Assembly: GCA_030017935.1 (NCBI GenBank)
Contig: JASEGF010000010.1
Coordinates: 1-19,441 of the forward strand
DNA length: 19,441 nt
Source: Bacteroidales bacterium
GTDB taxonomy: Bacteria; Bacteroidota; Bacteroidia; Bacteroidales; DTU049
Direction: 5' to 3'
The notes beneath the pieces are model-generated. The model did no database searches. It was not told where the DNA came from and worked only from the letters and a program-made list of their open reading frames with translations. The translations under genes and the position numbers were made by a program. This document shows, piece after piece, positions 1 to 7,468 of this stretch (position 1 is its first letter; every line of letters begins with the position of its first letter).

Positions 1-110
1 CATTAATGAGTCGCTGTGTCAAACCCTAAAAAACATTAAATTTATTTTTTTATAAATGGATATAAAAAAATTACATTACAAAATAATACAAAAAATTTAT
101 TATTTAAAGT

Positions 111-140
111 TAAGAAATGTTAAATAATGTTAAAAAATGT
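111..140 (+). repeat. three 10-bp direct repeats leading into the kinase start codon
   Basis: Three consecutive 10-bp units, each a variant of TAAxxAATGT (taagaaatgt, taaataatgt, taaaaaatgt), end in the kinase start codon. Each unit carries an ATG (117, 127, 137), and because the period is 10 these lie in three different frames. The first two ATGs open only 8- and 9-codon frames; the third opens the kinase gene. No Shine-Dalgarno sequence precedes any of them, which is usual for Bacteroidota. The remainder of 1-110 is AT-rich and holds no gene I can support. Confidence 0.6.
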
Positions 141-1852
141 TAAAACAAAAAATTAAAAATAAAGAAAAACGTTGGACAATAACTATTTTAGTAGTGTCTG
201 GTATATCATTCATTGGTATATTATTAATACAATATTATTTTATAACATCAACAATAAATGCAGCACTAGCAAATTTCGATAAAACTATCCAAGAGAGCAT
301 GTCTAAAGTGATTTACCAATATGAAAAGCAAGAAATAGCAGATTTATTAGAAACTAAATTAAGTAAATATAAAGGTGCTAGAGTCATGCAAACCATAGAT
401 TCGTTAAACAAAGAATTATTTAAATCTTTAAAAGATGTAGGCTTAGACACCACTCTCTCAGACAGTGTAATTAATATAAGTAGAGAAAGAATTAGAGTAC
501 AGATATACACAAATAAATATGGTGAACTTGTCCAAAAAGTAGATACACACATCATAAACATAGAAAAGCAACACGCAGATAGTGCGACATTATTGGATTT
601 ATCTAATAAATCTAATTTGCCAGTTAGCAAAGATGAGATAGTAAAAGACCAATTAGATAGTATGGTAGGGTGGGTGAGAGTACCTAATATTATTTTGCCA
701 TTTAAAGTAGATTCTGTCTATCAAGCAGTAGATAGGTTTCTCAGACGTAGCTTCATCATAGGAGATGTAATGGAAGATTTTTTCAATATCAAACATTTCA
801 TTCCTGTAGAGCAAAGGATAAATGCTAAAGCATTAGATTCATTAATTGCCAGCTCTTTAGCAGAAAATAATATAAATATAAAATACTATTTCGGTATTTA
901 TAGTCCTCATAGAAAAACTATGTTTCTAGAAAATGACTCTATATCAGCTGAAGAAATGCTACAAAAAGGTATGATGTTTCGATTGTATCCAAGCGATTTA
1001 TTTGCACCTCCAGAATATTTGATTATATATTTCCCTAATAAAACAAGCTATATTTTATCTACATTAAGTAATTTTCTATTTTTATCAATATTACTAATAT
1101 TAGGCGTTTTAGGTTCATTTACTTTCATAATATATAATTTAATTAGACAAAAGCGTTTATCTGAAATGAAAACAGATTTCATAAATAACGTAACGCATGA
1201 GCTGAAAACACCTATAGCGACTATTGACATTGCTTGCGACACTATTAATAATTTACCACCAGATGAGGCTAGTAGAATGATAAGAATTATTAAAGATGAA
1301 AATACTCGAATGCAAACTTTGATAGAGAAAATACTTCAAACTTCACTATTAGATAAAACTTCTATACAATTAAATTTAACTAAAATTAATTTAAATGATT
1401 TTTTAACAAATTTGTTAAAAGACCTAGAACTTTTTTTGAAAGATTATAATGCTATTGTACATACAGAATTTGATATAGAAAATCCAATCATCATGGGTGA
1501 TGAAGTGCACTTGAGACAAGTATTTTATAATTTAATAGATAATGCGTGCAAATATTCTATAGATCATCCTGAACTTACTATTAAAATAAAACAACAAAAT
1601 ACTAAATATTTAATTGTAGAAATTGCAGATAATGGCATAGGAATAAAAAAGAAAGATATCAAACATATTTTTGATAGATTTTATAGAGTAACTACGGGAA
1701 ATATTTATAATACTAAAGGCTATGGATTAGGTCTAAGCTATGTACAAGCAATAGTAGAAGCTCATAAAGGTAAAATAGTTGTAACAAGCGAAATAGATAA
1801 AGGTACGATTTTTGATTTATATTTTCTGTCTATTAAAAATGATGATTTATGA
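137..1852 (+). CDS. membrane sensor histidine kinase, RprX-like
   Basis: Sensor kinase of a two-component system: it autophosphorylates a histidine in response to an envelope signal and passes the phosphate to the regulator encoded next. The 571-aa protein has a first membrane segment at about residues 13-37, a periplasmic sensor region at about 38-305 with no domain I recognise, and a second membrane segment at about 306-336. The kinase core follows: H-box NNVTHELKTP with phospho-accepting H354, N-box around N465/N469 (FYNLIDNACKYS), G1 box DNGIG (498-502), F-box FDRFYR (512-517), G2 box GYGLGL (528-533) and KGT (555-557). All ATP-binding motifs are present, so it should be active. The stop overlaps the regulator's ATG (ATGA, 1849-1852), implying translational coupling. 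The architecture resembles Bacteroides RprX, which I infer rather than prove. The ATG at 137 is the only start that includes the whole first membrane segment. Confidence 0.93.
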   Translation: MLKQKIKNKEKRWTITILVVSGISFIGILLIQYYFITSTINAALANFDKTIQESMSKVIYQYEKQEIADLLETKLSKYKGARVMQTIDSLNKELFKSLKDVGLDTTLSDSVINISRERIRVQIYTNKYGELVQKVDTHIINIEKQHADSATLLDLSNKSNLPVSKDEIVKDQLDSMVGWVRVPNIILPFKVDSVYQAVDRFLRRSFIIGDVMEDFFNIKHFIPVEQRINAKALDSLIASSLAENNINIKYYFGIYSPHRKTMFLENDSISAEEMLQKGMMFRLYPSDLFAPPEYLIIYFPNKTSYILSTLSNFLFLSILLILGVLGSFTFIIYNLIRQKRLSEMKTDFINNVTHELKTPIATIDIACDTINNLPPDEASRMIRIIKDENTRMQTLIEKILQTSLLDKTSIQLNLTKINLNDFLTNLLKDLELFLKDYNAIVHTEFDIENPIIMGDEVHLRQVFYNLIDNACKYSIDHPELTIKIKQQNTKYLIVEIADNGIGIKKKDIKHIFDRFYRVTTGNIYNTKGYGLGLSYVQAIVEAHKGKIVVTSEIDKGTIFDLYFLSIKNDDL

Positions 1853-2535
1853 AATATAAAATTTTTTTAGTAGAAGATGATAAACATTTCGCTTATGTGC
1901 TAAAAAGCTTTTTAACAACTAAAGGTTATGATGTAGATTGGTACGAAAATGGAGAAATTGCATTAGAAAAATATAAAAATAATCCTTTTTATCATCTCAT
2001 GCTTGTAGATATAATGATGCCTAAAAAAGATGGTATTACTCTTGTGAAAGAAATAAGAACTATCAATCCATCAATACCGATAATTTTTATTACAGCAAAA
2101 AGTCAAAACGAGGATATATTAACTGGTTATGAGGTGGGAGCAGATGATTATGTGATTAAGCCATTCTCTGTAGATATATTATTAGCTCGTATGCAAGTAT
2201 TACTCAATAGAGTTTATCCTCAATCAAACATTACAAAATTAGAAGCGGGTAATTCTATATTAGATGTTAATAGGAATGTTTTAATTTTAAATAATAAAGA
2301 AGAAATCAAGCTATCACCTATTGAATTAGAAATATTGAAAATATTATTCCAAAATATAAATAATATAACTACCAAAAATGAATTATTAATGCACCTATAT
2401 GGAGATGTAGATTATTTCAAATCTCGTACTCTGGATGTATACATAGCTAAAGTAAGGAAATGGATAAAACAAGATTCACATTTAGAATTAATAAGTTTGC
2501 CAAGGCAGGGATATAAGTTAATTAGTCTAAAATAA
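1849..2535 (+). CDS. OmpR/PhoB-type response regulator, RprY-like
   Basis: DNA-binding partner of the upstream kinase. The 228-aa protein has an N-terminal receiver domain (about 1-120) with the acidic pocket E9/D10/D11, phospho-acceptor D54 in LVDIMMPKKDG, switch T82 and conserved K104 in the VIKPFS motif. A C-terminal winged-helix DNA-binding domain (about 130-228) contains SPIELEIL, the recognition-helix segment SRTLDVYIAKVRKW and the terminal wing RQGYKL. The receiver sequence is close to what I know of Bacteroides RprY (MMPKKDG, IPIIFxTAK, GADDYxxKPFS), hence the suggested name. The start lies inside the kinase stop (ATGA). The gene ends 3 bp before the end of the convergent radA, so there is no room for an intergenic terminator. 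Confidence 0.94.
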   Translation: MKYKIFLVEDDKHFAYVLKSFLTTKGYDVDWYENGEIALEKYKNNPFYHLMLVDIMMPKKDGITLVKEIRTINPSIPIIFITAKSQNEDILTGYEVGADDYVIKPFSVDILLARMQVLLNRVYPQSNITKLEAGNSILDVNRNVLILNNKEEIKLSPIELEILKILFQNINNITTKNELLMHLYGDVDYFKSRTLDVYIAKVRKWIKQDSHLELISLPRQGYKLISLK

Positions 2536-2538
2536 TTA

Positions 2539-3894
2539 TCAAGCAAACAAAATATTAGCCAGCTCTGCTACATTATCTATGAAATTTAATTTAATTTGTT
2601 CATTATTATATTCTTTGATAGAATTTTCTTTAATAGGAGCAGTGATAAGATGTTTAAAGCCTAATTTGGAAGTTTCTTGTATTCTTTTTTGTAACTGAGA
2701 GACAGATCTCAACTCACCATTTAATCCTATTTCAGCAGAGAAAGCCATTAAATGAGGCAATGTTTTATCATTATACGAAGAAATGATTGCAGCAACGACG
2801 GCGCTGTCTATAGCTGGATCATAAATACGAATACCACCAGTAACGTTTACAAAAATATCCCTATTATTTAACCTTAACTCTAATCTTTTTTCTAGAACAG
2901 CTAGTAACATACCCAATCTATGAGGATCATAGCCAATAGATGAACGCTGTGGAGTTCCATAAGGAGAATAACTAACTAAAGCTTGCACTTCAATTAAAAT
3001 AGGTTTATTGCCTTCCATGACAACAGCTATACTACTACCAGGAGTATCAGGTTTATAAGTTTCTAATAAATATTCACTGATATTACTTATCTCTTTTAAG
3101 CCATCCTGTACCATTTCAAAGATTGCTAATTCTGGAGCTGGACCAAAGCGATTTTTTAAAACTCTTAAAATACGGTAACCGTAATTTTTGTCCCCCTCGA
3201 AATGCATGACAGTATCTACAACGTGTTCCAATACTTTAGGACCTGCTATGAATCCTTCTTTTGTAATATGACCAATGATAAAAATCGGAATATTTTTAGT
3301 TTTAGCAAGTTCTTCTAATTTTACAGTACATTCTCTTATTTGTTGCAAACTTCCAGTGAAACCAGATAAATCTGGATCAGCTATAGATTGTATGCTATCT
3401 ACAACGACAAAATCTGGAGCAACTTCATTAATGGCCTGAATGATGTTAGGAAGAGATACTTCATGAAACAAATAAAATTCAGAATGTGGTTCACCAAGTC
3501 TCTCGCTGCGATATTTTAATTGTCCTAAACTCTCCTCACCAGAGATGTATAAAACAGTAGAACCATTTAATCGCATCAATTCTTGCATTAAAAGTGTTGT
3601 TTTACCAATTCCAGGTTCACCAGCTAGTAATATTATTGATCCTTTTGTTAATCCACCACCTAAAATTCTATTCAGTTCATCGCTAGGAAGCTTAATTCTC
3701 TCGAAATTATCATAGCTAATGTCTTGAATTAATTTGGGATATATAGATAAAAGATTTTTAGATTTAGATTCAGTTTTATCAATTATTTGTTCTTCAATAG
3801 TATTCCATTCACCGCAATTAGTGCATTTTCCCAGCCATTTAGTATAAGTAGCGCCACAATTACTGCATATAAAGATTTTGCTTGTTTTTGCCAT
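2539..3894 (-). CDS. radA: DNA repair protein RadA (Sms)
   Basis: RecA-like ATPase that promotes branch migration and processing of recombination intermediates in DNA repair. The 451-aa length is typical. Order of domains: a C4 zinc finger at C10/C13/C24/C27 (CSNCG...CTNCGEW); a RecA-like ATPase with Walker A GEPGIGKTT (92-100) and Walker B VVVDS (163-167); the RadA-specific KNRFG motif (247-251); and a C-terminal Lon-protease-like domain (about 290-451) with GGIRIYDPAIDSAVVAAI, which in RadA is a structural rather than proteolytic domain. It starts 32 bp after the uvrB stop on the same strand, so the two repair genes are probably cotranscribed. No truncation or missing motif is visible. The TGA stop lies 3 bp from the stop of the convergent response regulator. 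Confidence 0.97.
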   Translation of the reverse strand: MAKTSKIFICSNCGATYTKWLGKCTNCGEWNTIEEQIIDKTESKSKNLLSIYPKLIQDISYDNFERIKLPSDELNRILGGGLTKGSIILLAGEPGIGKTTLLMQELMRLNGSTVLYISGEESLGQLKYRSERLGEPHSEFYLFHEVSLPNIIQAINEVAPDFVVVDSIQSIADPDLSGFTGSLQQIRECTVKLEELAKTKNIPIFIIGHITKEGFIAGPKVLEHVVDTVMHFEGDKNYGYRILRVLKNRFGPAPELAIFEMVQDGLKEISNISEYLLETYKPDTPGSSIAVVMEGNKPILIEVQALVSYSPYGTPQRSSIGYDPHRLGMLLAVLEKRLELRLNNRDIFVNVTGGIRIYDPAIDSAVVAAIISSYNDKTLPHLMAFSAEIGLNGELRSVSQLQKRIQETSKLGFKHLITAPIKENSIKEYNNEQIKLNFIDNVAELANILFA

Positions 3895-3926
3895 TGCAAT
3901 TATTTTATTTACAAAAATAAATAAAA

Positions 3927-5924
3927 TTAGAGTTTAGCTAATTTTTTTAGCTGAGCTAACTGATCTCTCAAATATGCAGCTTTTACGAAATCTAATTCTT
4001 CTGCAGCTTGTTTCATTTCTTTTTCTAAGCTTTTAATTTTATCATTTAATTCTTTTTCTCCATAATAGAGAGTTTGGCTATCTGCTACATAGTAAATTTT
4101 TACAATACCGCTATTAGGATCTTTATATTCATTATAAATCAAAGAATCGCTAATATCTTTTTTCACAGTCGTAGGGATGATATTATGCTCTAAATTATAT
4201 TGAATTTGTTTTTCACGACGTCTATTAGTTTCTTCAAGCATTTTATGCATAGACTCAGTGATGCGATCAGCATAGAGGATAACTCTAGAGTTTACATTAC
4301 GAGCAGCTCTACCAGCAGTTTGTATTAAACTTCTATAATTTCTTAAGAAACCTTCTTTATCAGCATCCAAGATGACTACTAGCTCTACCTCAGGTAGATC
4401 TAGTCCTTCACGTAACAGATTGACACCGACTAGAACATCATAATCTCCAGCTCTCAAACTTCTAAGAATTTCTACTCTATCTAGAGTTTCCACATCAGAA
4501 TGGATATATCTGGTAGGGATGTTTAGATCAGTTAAATAAGCAGTAAGCTCCTCAGCCATTTTTTTTGTTAAAGTAGTAACTAAAACTCTACCTTCATGCT
4601 CACGTACTTTTTGAATTTCATTTAACATATCATCAATTTGATTATTAGTAGGTCTAACAAAAACTTCAGGATCTGGTATACCTGTAGGTCTAATAATCTG
4701 TTCTGCAAAAACACCTTCAGTTTTTATAAATTCAAAATCACCTGGTGTGGCACTTACATAAATCACTTGATTAATCAAAGATTCAAATTCATCAAAGGTG
4801 AGAGGTCTATTATCCATAGCAGATGGCAATCTAAATCCATATTCTACCAAAATTTCTTTTCTAGTTCTATCGCCACCATACATACCTCTGATTTGTGGAA
4901 TAGTAACGTGACTCTCATCTATTATCATTAAATAATCTTGTGGGAAATAATCTATTAAGCAAAAAGGACGCTCTCCTGGTTTGCGATCATCTAAATATCT
5001 AGAATAATTTTCTATACCACTGCAATAACCTAGCTCTTTCATCATTTCCAAATCATTGACAACTCTATCTTCTAGACGTTGAGCTTCCTCGAACTTATTA
5101 TTTTTTCTTAAGAATTCTAATTGCTCTCCTAGATCTAGTGTAATCCTATCAATAGCATGGAATAATTTTTCTTTAGTGGTCATAAAGATACTAGCTGGAT
5201 AAATAGTGACCTCATGTGGAGTAGATAAAAGAGAATAATCTATACCGCTATAGGTTTCGATTTTTTCTATTTCATCATCGAAGAATAAGACTCTATAAAT
5301 TATCTCACCATAACCTTGCATGATTTCTAGTGTATCACCTTTTAATCTGAAAGTACCTATTTTTAGTTCAATATCTTCGCGATGATACATAGCATTTACT
5401 AGTCTTTCTATTAATTGTTTAGAGCTGAGATGTTGTCCTACTTTAATATTAAAAGAATTAGCTAAAAAATCATTTGGATTTCCTAATCCATAAATACAAG
5501 AAACAGAAGCCACTACTATCACATCTCGACGTCCCGACATTAAAGCAGCTGTAGTTGCTAATCTCAATTTTTCAATTTCTTCATTTATAGACAAGTCTTT
5601 TTCGATATATGTATTTGTAGATGGAATGAAAGCCTCGGGCTGATAATAGTCATAATAAGAAACGAAATACTCCACTAAATTATCAGGGAAATATCTTTTG
5701 AACTCTTGATAAAGCTGAGCTGCTAAAGTTTTATTATGACTTATGATGAGAGTAGGTCTTTCTACATTAGCAATGACATTAGCCATAGTAAAAGTTTTAC
5801 CCGTACCAGTAGCTCCCATCAATATTTGATACTTTTCTCCTTTATTTAATCCATTGACCAATTGCTCGATAGCCTCTGGTTGATCTCCTGTAGGTAGATA
5901 ATCACTTACTAGTTCAAATCCCAT
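3927..5924 (-). CDS. uvrB: excinuclease ABC subunit B (UvrB)
   Basis: Damage-recognition helicase of the UvrABC nucleotide excision repair system; it receives damaged DNA from UvrA and recruits UvrC for incision. The protein is 665 aa, about the usual family length. It shows Walker A GATGTGKT (37-44), the beta-hairpin region VEYFVSYYDYYQPEAFIP that clamps the DNA strand, the DEAD-like box DESH (336-339), helicase motifs V/VI with GVNLLREGLDLPEVELV and QTAGRAARN, and a C-terminal UVR domain (about 626-663, LEKEMKQAAEELDFVKAA) that contacts UvrC. It is followed 32 bp later by radA. The 99-bp gap upstream separates it from the methyltransferase gene and could hold its own promoter; I see only an imperfect -7-like box there. 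Complete and apparently functional. Confidence 0.98.
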   Translation of the reverse strand: MGFELVSDYLPTGDQPEAIEQLVNGLNKGEKYQILMGATGTGKTFTMANVIANVERPTLIISHNKTLAAQLYQEFKRYFPDNLVEYFVSYYDYYQPEAFIPSTNTYIEKDLSINEEIEKLRLATTAALMSGRRDVIVVASVSCIYGLGNPNDFLANSFNIKVGQHLSSKQLIERLVNAMYHREDIELKIGTFRLKGDTLEIMQGYGEIIYRVLFFDDEIEKIETYSGIDYSLLSTPHEVTIYPASIFMTTKEKLFHAIDRITLDLGEQLEFLRKNNKFEEAQRLEDRVVNDLEMMKELGYCSGIENYSRYLDDRKPGERPFCLIDYFPQDYLMIIDESHVTIPQIRGMYGGDRTRKEILVEYGFRLPSAMDNRPLTFDEFESLINQVIYVSATPGDFEFIKTEGVFAEQIIRPTGIPDPEVFVRPTNNQIDDMLNEIQKVREHEGRVLVTTLTKKMAEELTAYLTDLNIPTRYIHSDVETLDRVEILRSLRAGDYDVLVGVNLLREGLDLPEVELVVILDADKEGFLRNYRSLIQTAGRAARNVNSRVILYADRITESMHKMLEETNRRREKQIQYNLEHNIIPTTVKKDISDSLIYNEYKDPNSGIVKIYYVADSQTLYYGEKELNDKIKSLEKEMKQAAEELDFVKAAYLRDQLAQLKKLAKL

Positions 5925-6023
5925 AAATCTTTACCTCTAACTTTCTAAAATTATCTATAAAATTAATAATATTTTTGTAATTATACGAATATTTTGATTT
6001 TTATTATGAAAATAAAAAATTTA

Positions 6024-6956
6024 TCAAATATCATTGATTTTTTGAGCTATTATCTCTACAGTAGCACCTTTTTTTATAAAACCACTAATGATGTATTCTA
6101 AAATAGCTGGTAATATTAACAAAACTGCTAAAATTAAAAGAATAATAATGTAAAGTAAATTTTTATAAATGGGATAAGGATTTTTTAAAATATTAAATAA
6201 TTTATTAAAAGGTTTAAAGAAAAAATTACCAAAACTCAAGATAAAACTTGAGATATTTTGAATAAAATTAAAATGATTAATTTTTTTAATTATAAACCCA
6301 TTATCTTCCAATATTAAAGAAAATTTCGGAATATTAGGTATATGCAAATGATAGGGTGGATCTAGATGAAGCCATTTAGATTTAAACAAATGGAACTGGA
6401 AACTATTAGCATTAGGGATATTTATATAAAAAAAACCATCCTTTTTTAATAAATAATTAACATGTTTAATTAGGGAAAGAGGATTATGAATATGCTCAAA
6501 ACTATGATTGCAAATAATCATATCAAATTTGATATTAGGAAAATAATTAAAAATATTTGTAGATAAAACTTCTATATTAGTATTTTGTTTTGCTCTCTGA
6601 AAGGCTTTATTTTCTAACTCAATGCCAACGAAATTACCATGTTTTTTTTTAGCTAAAGAAGTTAATATTTGGCCATCACCACAACCAATATCTAATATAT
6701 TGACATTTTTACTAAGCCATTTAGATAATTGTTTACCTTTATAATGTTGGAAAAAATCTATAACTCTTTGAATAAATGGAAACGAAAATTTTTTAGTATC
6801 AGAACCGAAATAAGATGTCGGATAATCATTATAATGATTTTGAGGAGCTAATGTTATGCTACCACAAAAGGGGCATAAAAATAGTGTATTATCATTAATA
6901 TAAAATTCATGCATACTGTTTAATTCACTTAAACAGTATGCACAGTTAACATTCAT
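6024..6956 (-). CDS. SAM-dependent methyltransferase with N-terminal zinc-ribbon-like motif and membrane tail
   Basis: Predicted class I methyltransferase (Methyltransf_23-like), 310 aa. The N-terminus has two CxxC pairs (C5/C8 and C28/C31) that look like a small zinc ribbon. The SAM-binding fold follows with motif I LDIGCGDG (88-95), the acidic loop GIELEN (111-116) and the post-motif segment DMIICNHSFEHIHNP (145-159). After about residue 230 the protein is hydrophobic, ending in a probable membrane segment at about 267-291. Such proteins in Bacteroidota are often near glycan-biosynthesis genes, but the substrate cannot be told here. The gene starts 8 bp after the thx stop, so it is probably transcribed with thx and the lipoprotein. 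A perfect 14-bp hairpin spans codons 5-16. A second ATG (codon 15) lies in that hairpin; I kept the first ATG because it preserves the first cysteine pair. Confidence 0.85.
   Translation of the reverse strand: MNVNCAYCLSELNSMHEFYINDNTLFLCPFCGSITLAPQNHYNDYPTSYFGSDTKKFSFPFIQRVIDFFQHYKGKQLSKWLSKNVNILDIGCGDGQILTSLAKKKHGNFVGIELENKAFQRAKQNTNIEVLSTNIFNYFPNIKFDMIICNHSFEHIHNPLSLIKHVNYLLKKDGFFYINIPNANSFQFHLFKSKWLHLDPPYHLHIPNIPKFSLILEDNGFIIKKINHFNFIQNISSFILSFGNFFFKPFNKLFNILKNPYPIYKNLLYIIILLILAVLLILPAILEYIISGFIKKGATVEIIAQKINDI
6910..6942 (-). promoter_or_regulatory. perfect 14-bp inverted repeat in the first codons of the methyltransferase
   Basis: The arms TGCATACTGTTTAA and TTAAACAGTATGCA are exactly complementary and flank a 5-nt loop, covering codons 5-16 of the methyltransferase. 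In the minus-strand transcript this would be a stable hairpin beginning about 14 nt after the start codon, just after the thx stop. No U-run follows, so it is not a standard intrinsic terminator. A structure here could slow translation of the methyltransferase relative to thx, be an RNase site, or be an operator dyad. The geometry is seen directly; the role is inference. Confidence 0.6.
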
Positions 6957-6964
6957 AAAAGATA

Positions 6965-7093
6965 CTATTTATTTTCGCCGGTATTAGCCTGTTTTTTTAG
7001 CATTCTGCGTTTATTTCTCTTAGAAAGTCTGGTTTTTCCAAATGTTCCGCGGTACAATTTACCTCTTTTAGATTTTTGATCACCTTTTCCCAT
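6965..7093 (-). CDS. thx: small ribosomal subunit protein bTHX (Thx)
   Basis: A 42-aa, strongly basic protein that begins MGKGDQKSKRGKLYRGTFGK, matching the Thx family signature (MGKGD..(S/T)(K/R)RGK...G(S/T)(Y/F)G). Thx binds the head of the 30S subunit, where its positive charge packs against 16S rRNA; the family is known from Thermus and is widespread in Bacteroidota. The C-terminal extension is rich in K, R and N (KRNKRRMLKKQ) and is longer than the minimal Thermus form. It reads ATG to TAG with no frame break. It lies 38 bp after the lipoprotein stop and 8 bp before the methyltransferase start, all on the minus strand. Confidence 0.88.
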   Translation of the reverse strand: MGKGDQKSKRGKLYRGTFGKTRLSKRNKRRMLKKQANTGENK

Positions 7094-7131
7094 AATTAAC
7101 TGTTTTTATCATAAATAAAGTAAATAAAATA

Positions 7132-7269
7132 TCAAGCATTATCATTCGCTACAGTATTGGATACTTGTGCAGATGAACCATGATTATAAGCAGGACATGT
7201 TTCACGTGTTCTGCACGAAGCTAATAACAAGCTTGCTAAAATAAGAATTACAAACAAAATCTTTTTCAT
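7132..7269 (-). CDS. small lipoprotein, 45 aa
   Basis: A short open frame with a classical lipoprotein signal: MKK start, hydrophobic core (residues 4-17) and lipobox LASC with lipidated C19. The mature part is only about 27 residues and contains T-C-P-A-Y (24-28) and a polar tail rich in N and S. Small Bacteroidota lipoproteins with a similar CPAY segment exist in my recollection, but no function is known to me. The mature C25 would add a second cysteine. The gene reads ATG to TGA and sits first in the minus-strand run leading to thx. A TAnnTTTG box lies 22 bp upstream of its start codon. The coding call rests on the signal peptide and clean lipobox. Confidence 0.75.
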   Translation of the reverse strand: MKKILFVILILASLLLASCRTRETCPAYNHGSSAQVSNTVANDNA

Positions 7270-7290
7270 TTGAATAAAATTTTTAATTGG

Positions 7291-7298
7291 CAAAGATA
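7291..7298 (-). promoter_or_regulatory. Bacteroidota-type -7 box for the lipoprotein-thx operon
   Basis: TATCTTTG on the minus strand matches the Bacteroidota -7 consensus TAnnTTTG exactly and would start transcription a short way upstream of the lipoprotein ATG at 7269. No clear -33 TTTG is seen at the expected spacing, so the assignment depends on one box in an AT-rich gap. Confidence 0.4.
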
Positions 7299-7330
7299 TA
7301 AAAAAAAATTAATATGAGAAAAAATGTGTT

Positions 7331-7362
7331 GGAGGAGGTAGATGATAAAAAGGGGATTGTAG
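7331..7362 (+). other. purine-rich patch with a Shine-Dalgarno-like core and a 6-codon frame
   Basis: In the divergent gap 7270-7468 the sequence GGAGGAGGT (7331-7339) stands out in otherwise AT-rich DNA. It is followed at once by ATG ATA AAA AGG GGA TTG TAG (7342-7362), a six-codon frame. It lies before the peptidase -7 box, so it would not be in that leader if transcription starts there. It may be a chance remnant or a tiny leader peptide; I cannot decide. Confidence 0.3.
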
Positions 7363-7434
7363 TTATTCGTTGTATATTTTTTACATCTTTTATTGATTTT
7401 ATAAAAAAATTATGGTTAAAATTAATATTTTATT

Positions 7435-7442
7435 TATTTTTG
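7435..7442 (+). promoter_or_regulatory. Bacteroidota-type -7 box for the M3 peptidase operon
   Basis: TATTTTTG matches TAnnTTTG and ends 26 bp before the peptidase ATG, giving a leader of about 20 nt, a usual length for Bacteroidota. The -33 element is not clear. The surrounding T-richness raises the chance of a random match. Confidence 0.35.
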
Positions 7443-7468
7443 TTCTCTAATTATAAATTTTTACCATT

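Noticed and set aside
1..55. Frame open from the left edge to a TAA at 53-55, possibly the end of an upstream gene
   Set aside because: Only 17 codons with no recognisable C-terminal motif; random AT-rich DNA gives such tails often.
313..630. Minus-strand 105-codon frame inside the kinase
   Set aside because: Lies fully within a gene with clear domains; no motif and composition is that of an antisense shadow.
3192..3204. TACGGT/ACCGTA dyad in radA as an operator
   Set aside because: Short, deep within coding sequence and explained by the codons; no matching sites seen.
4638..4931. Plus-strand 97-codon frame inside uvrB
   Set aside because: Antisense to the helicase core of uvrB; no motif and not separated from it.
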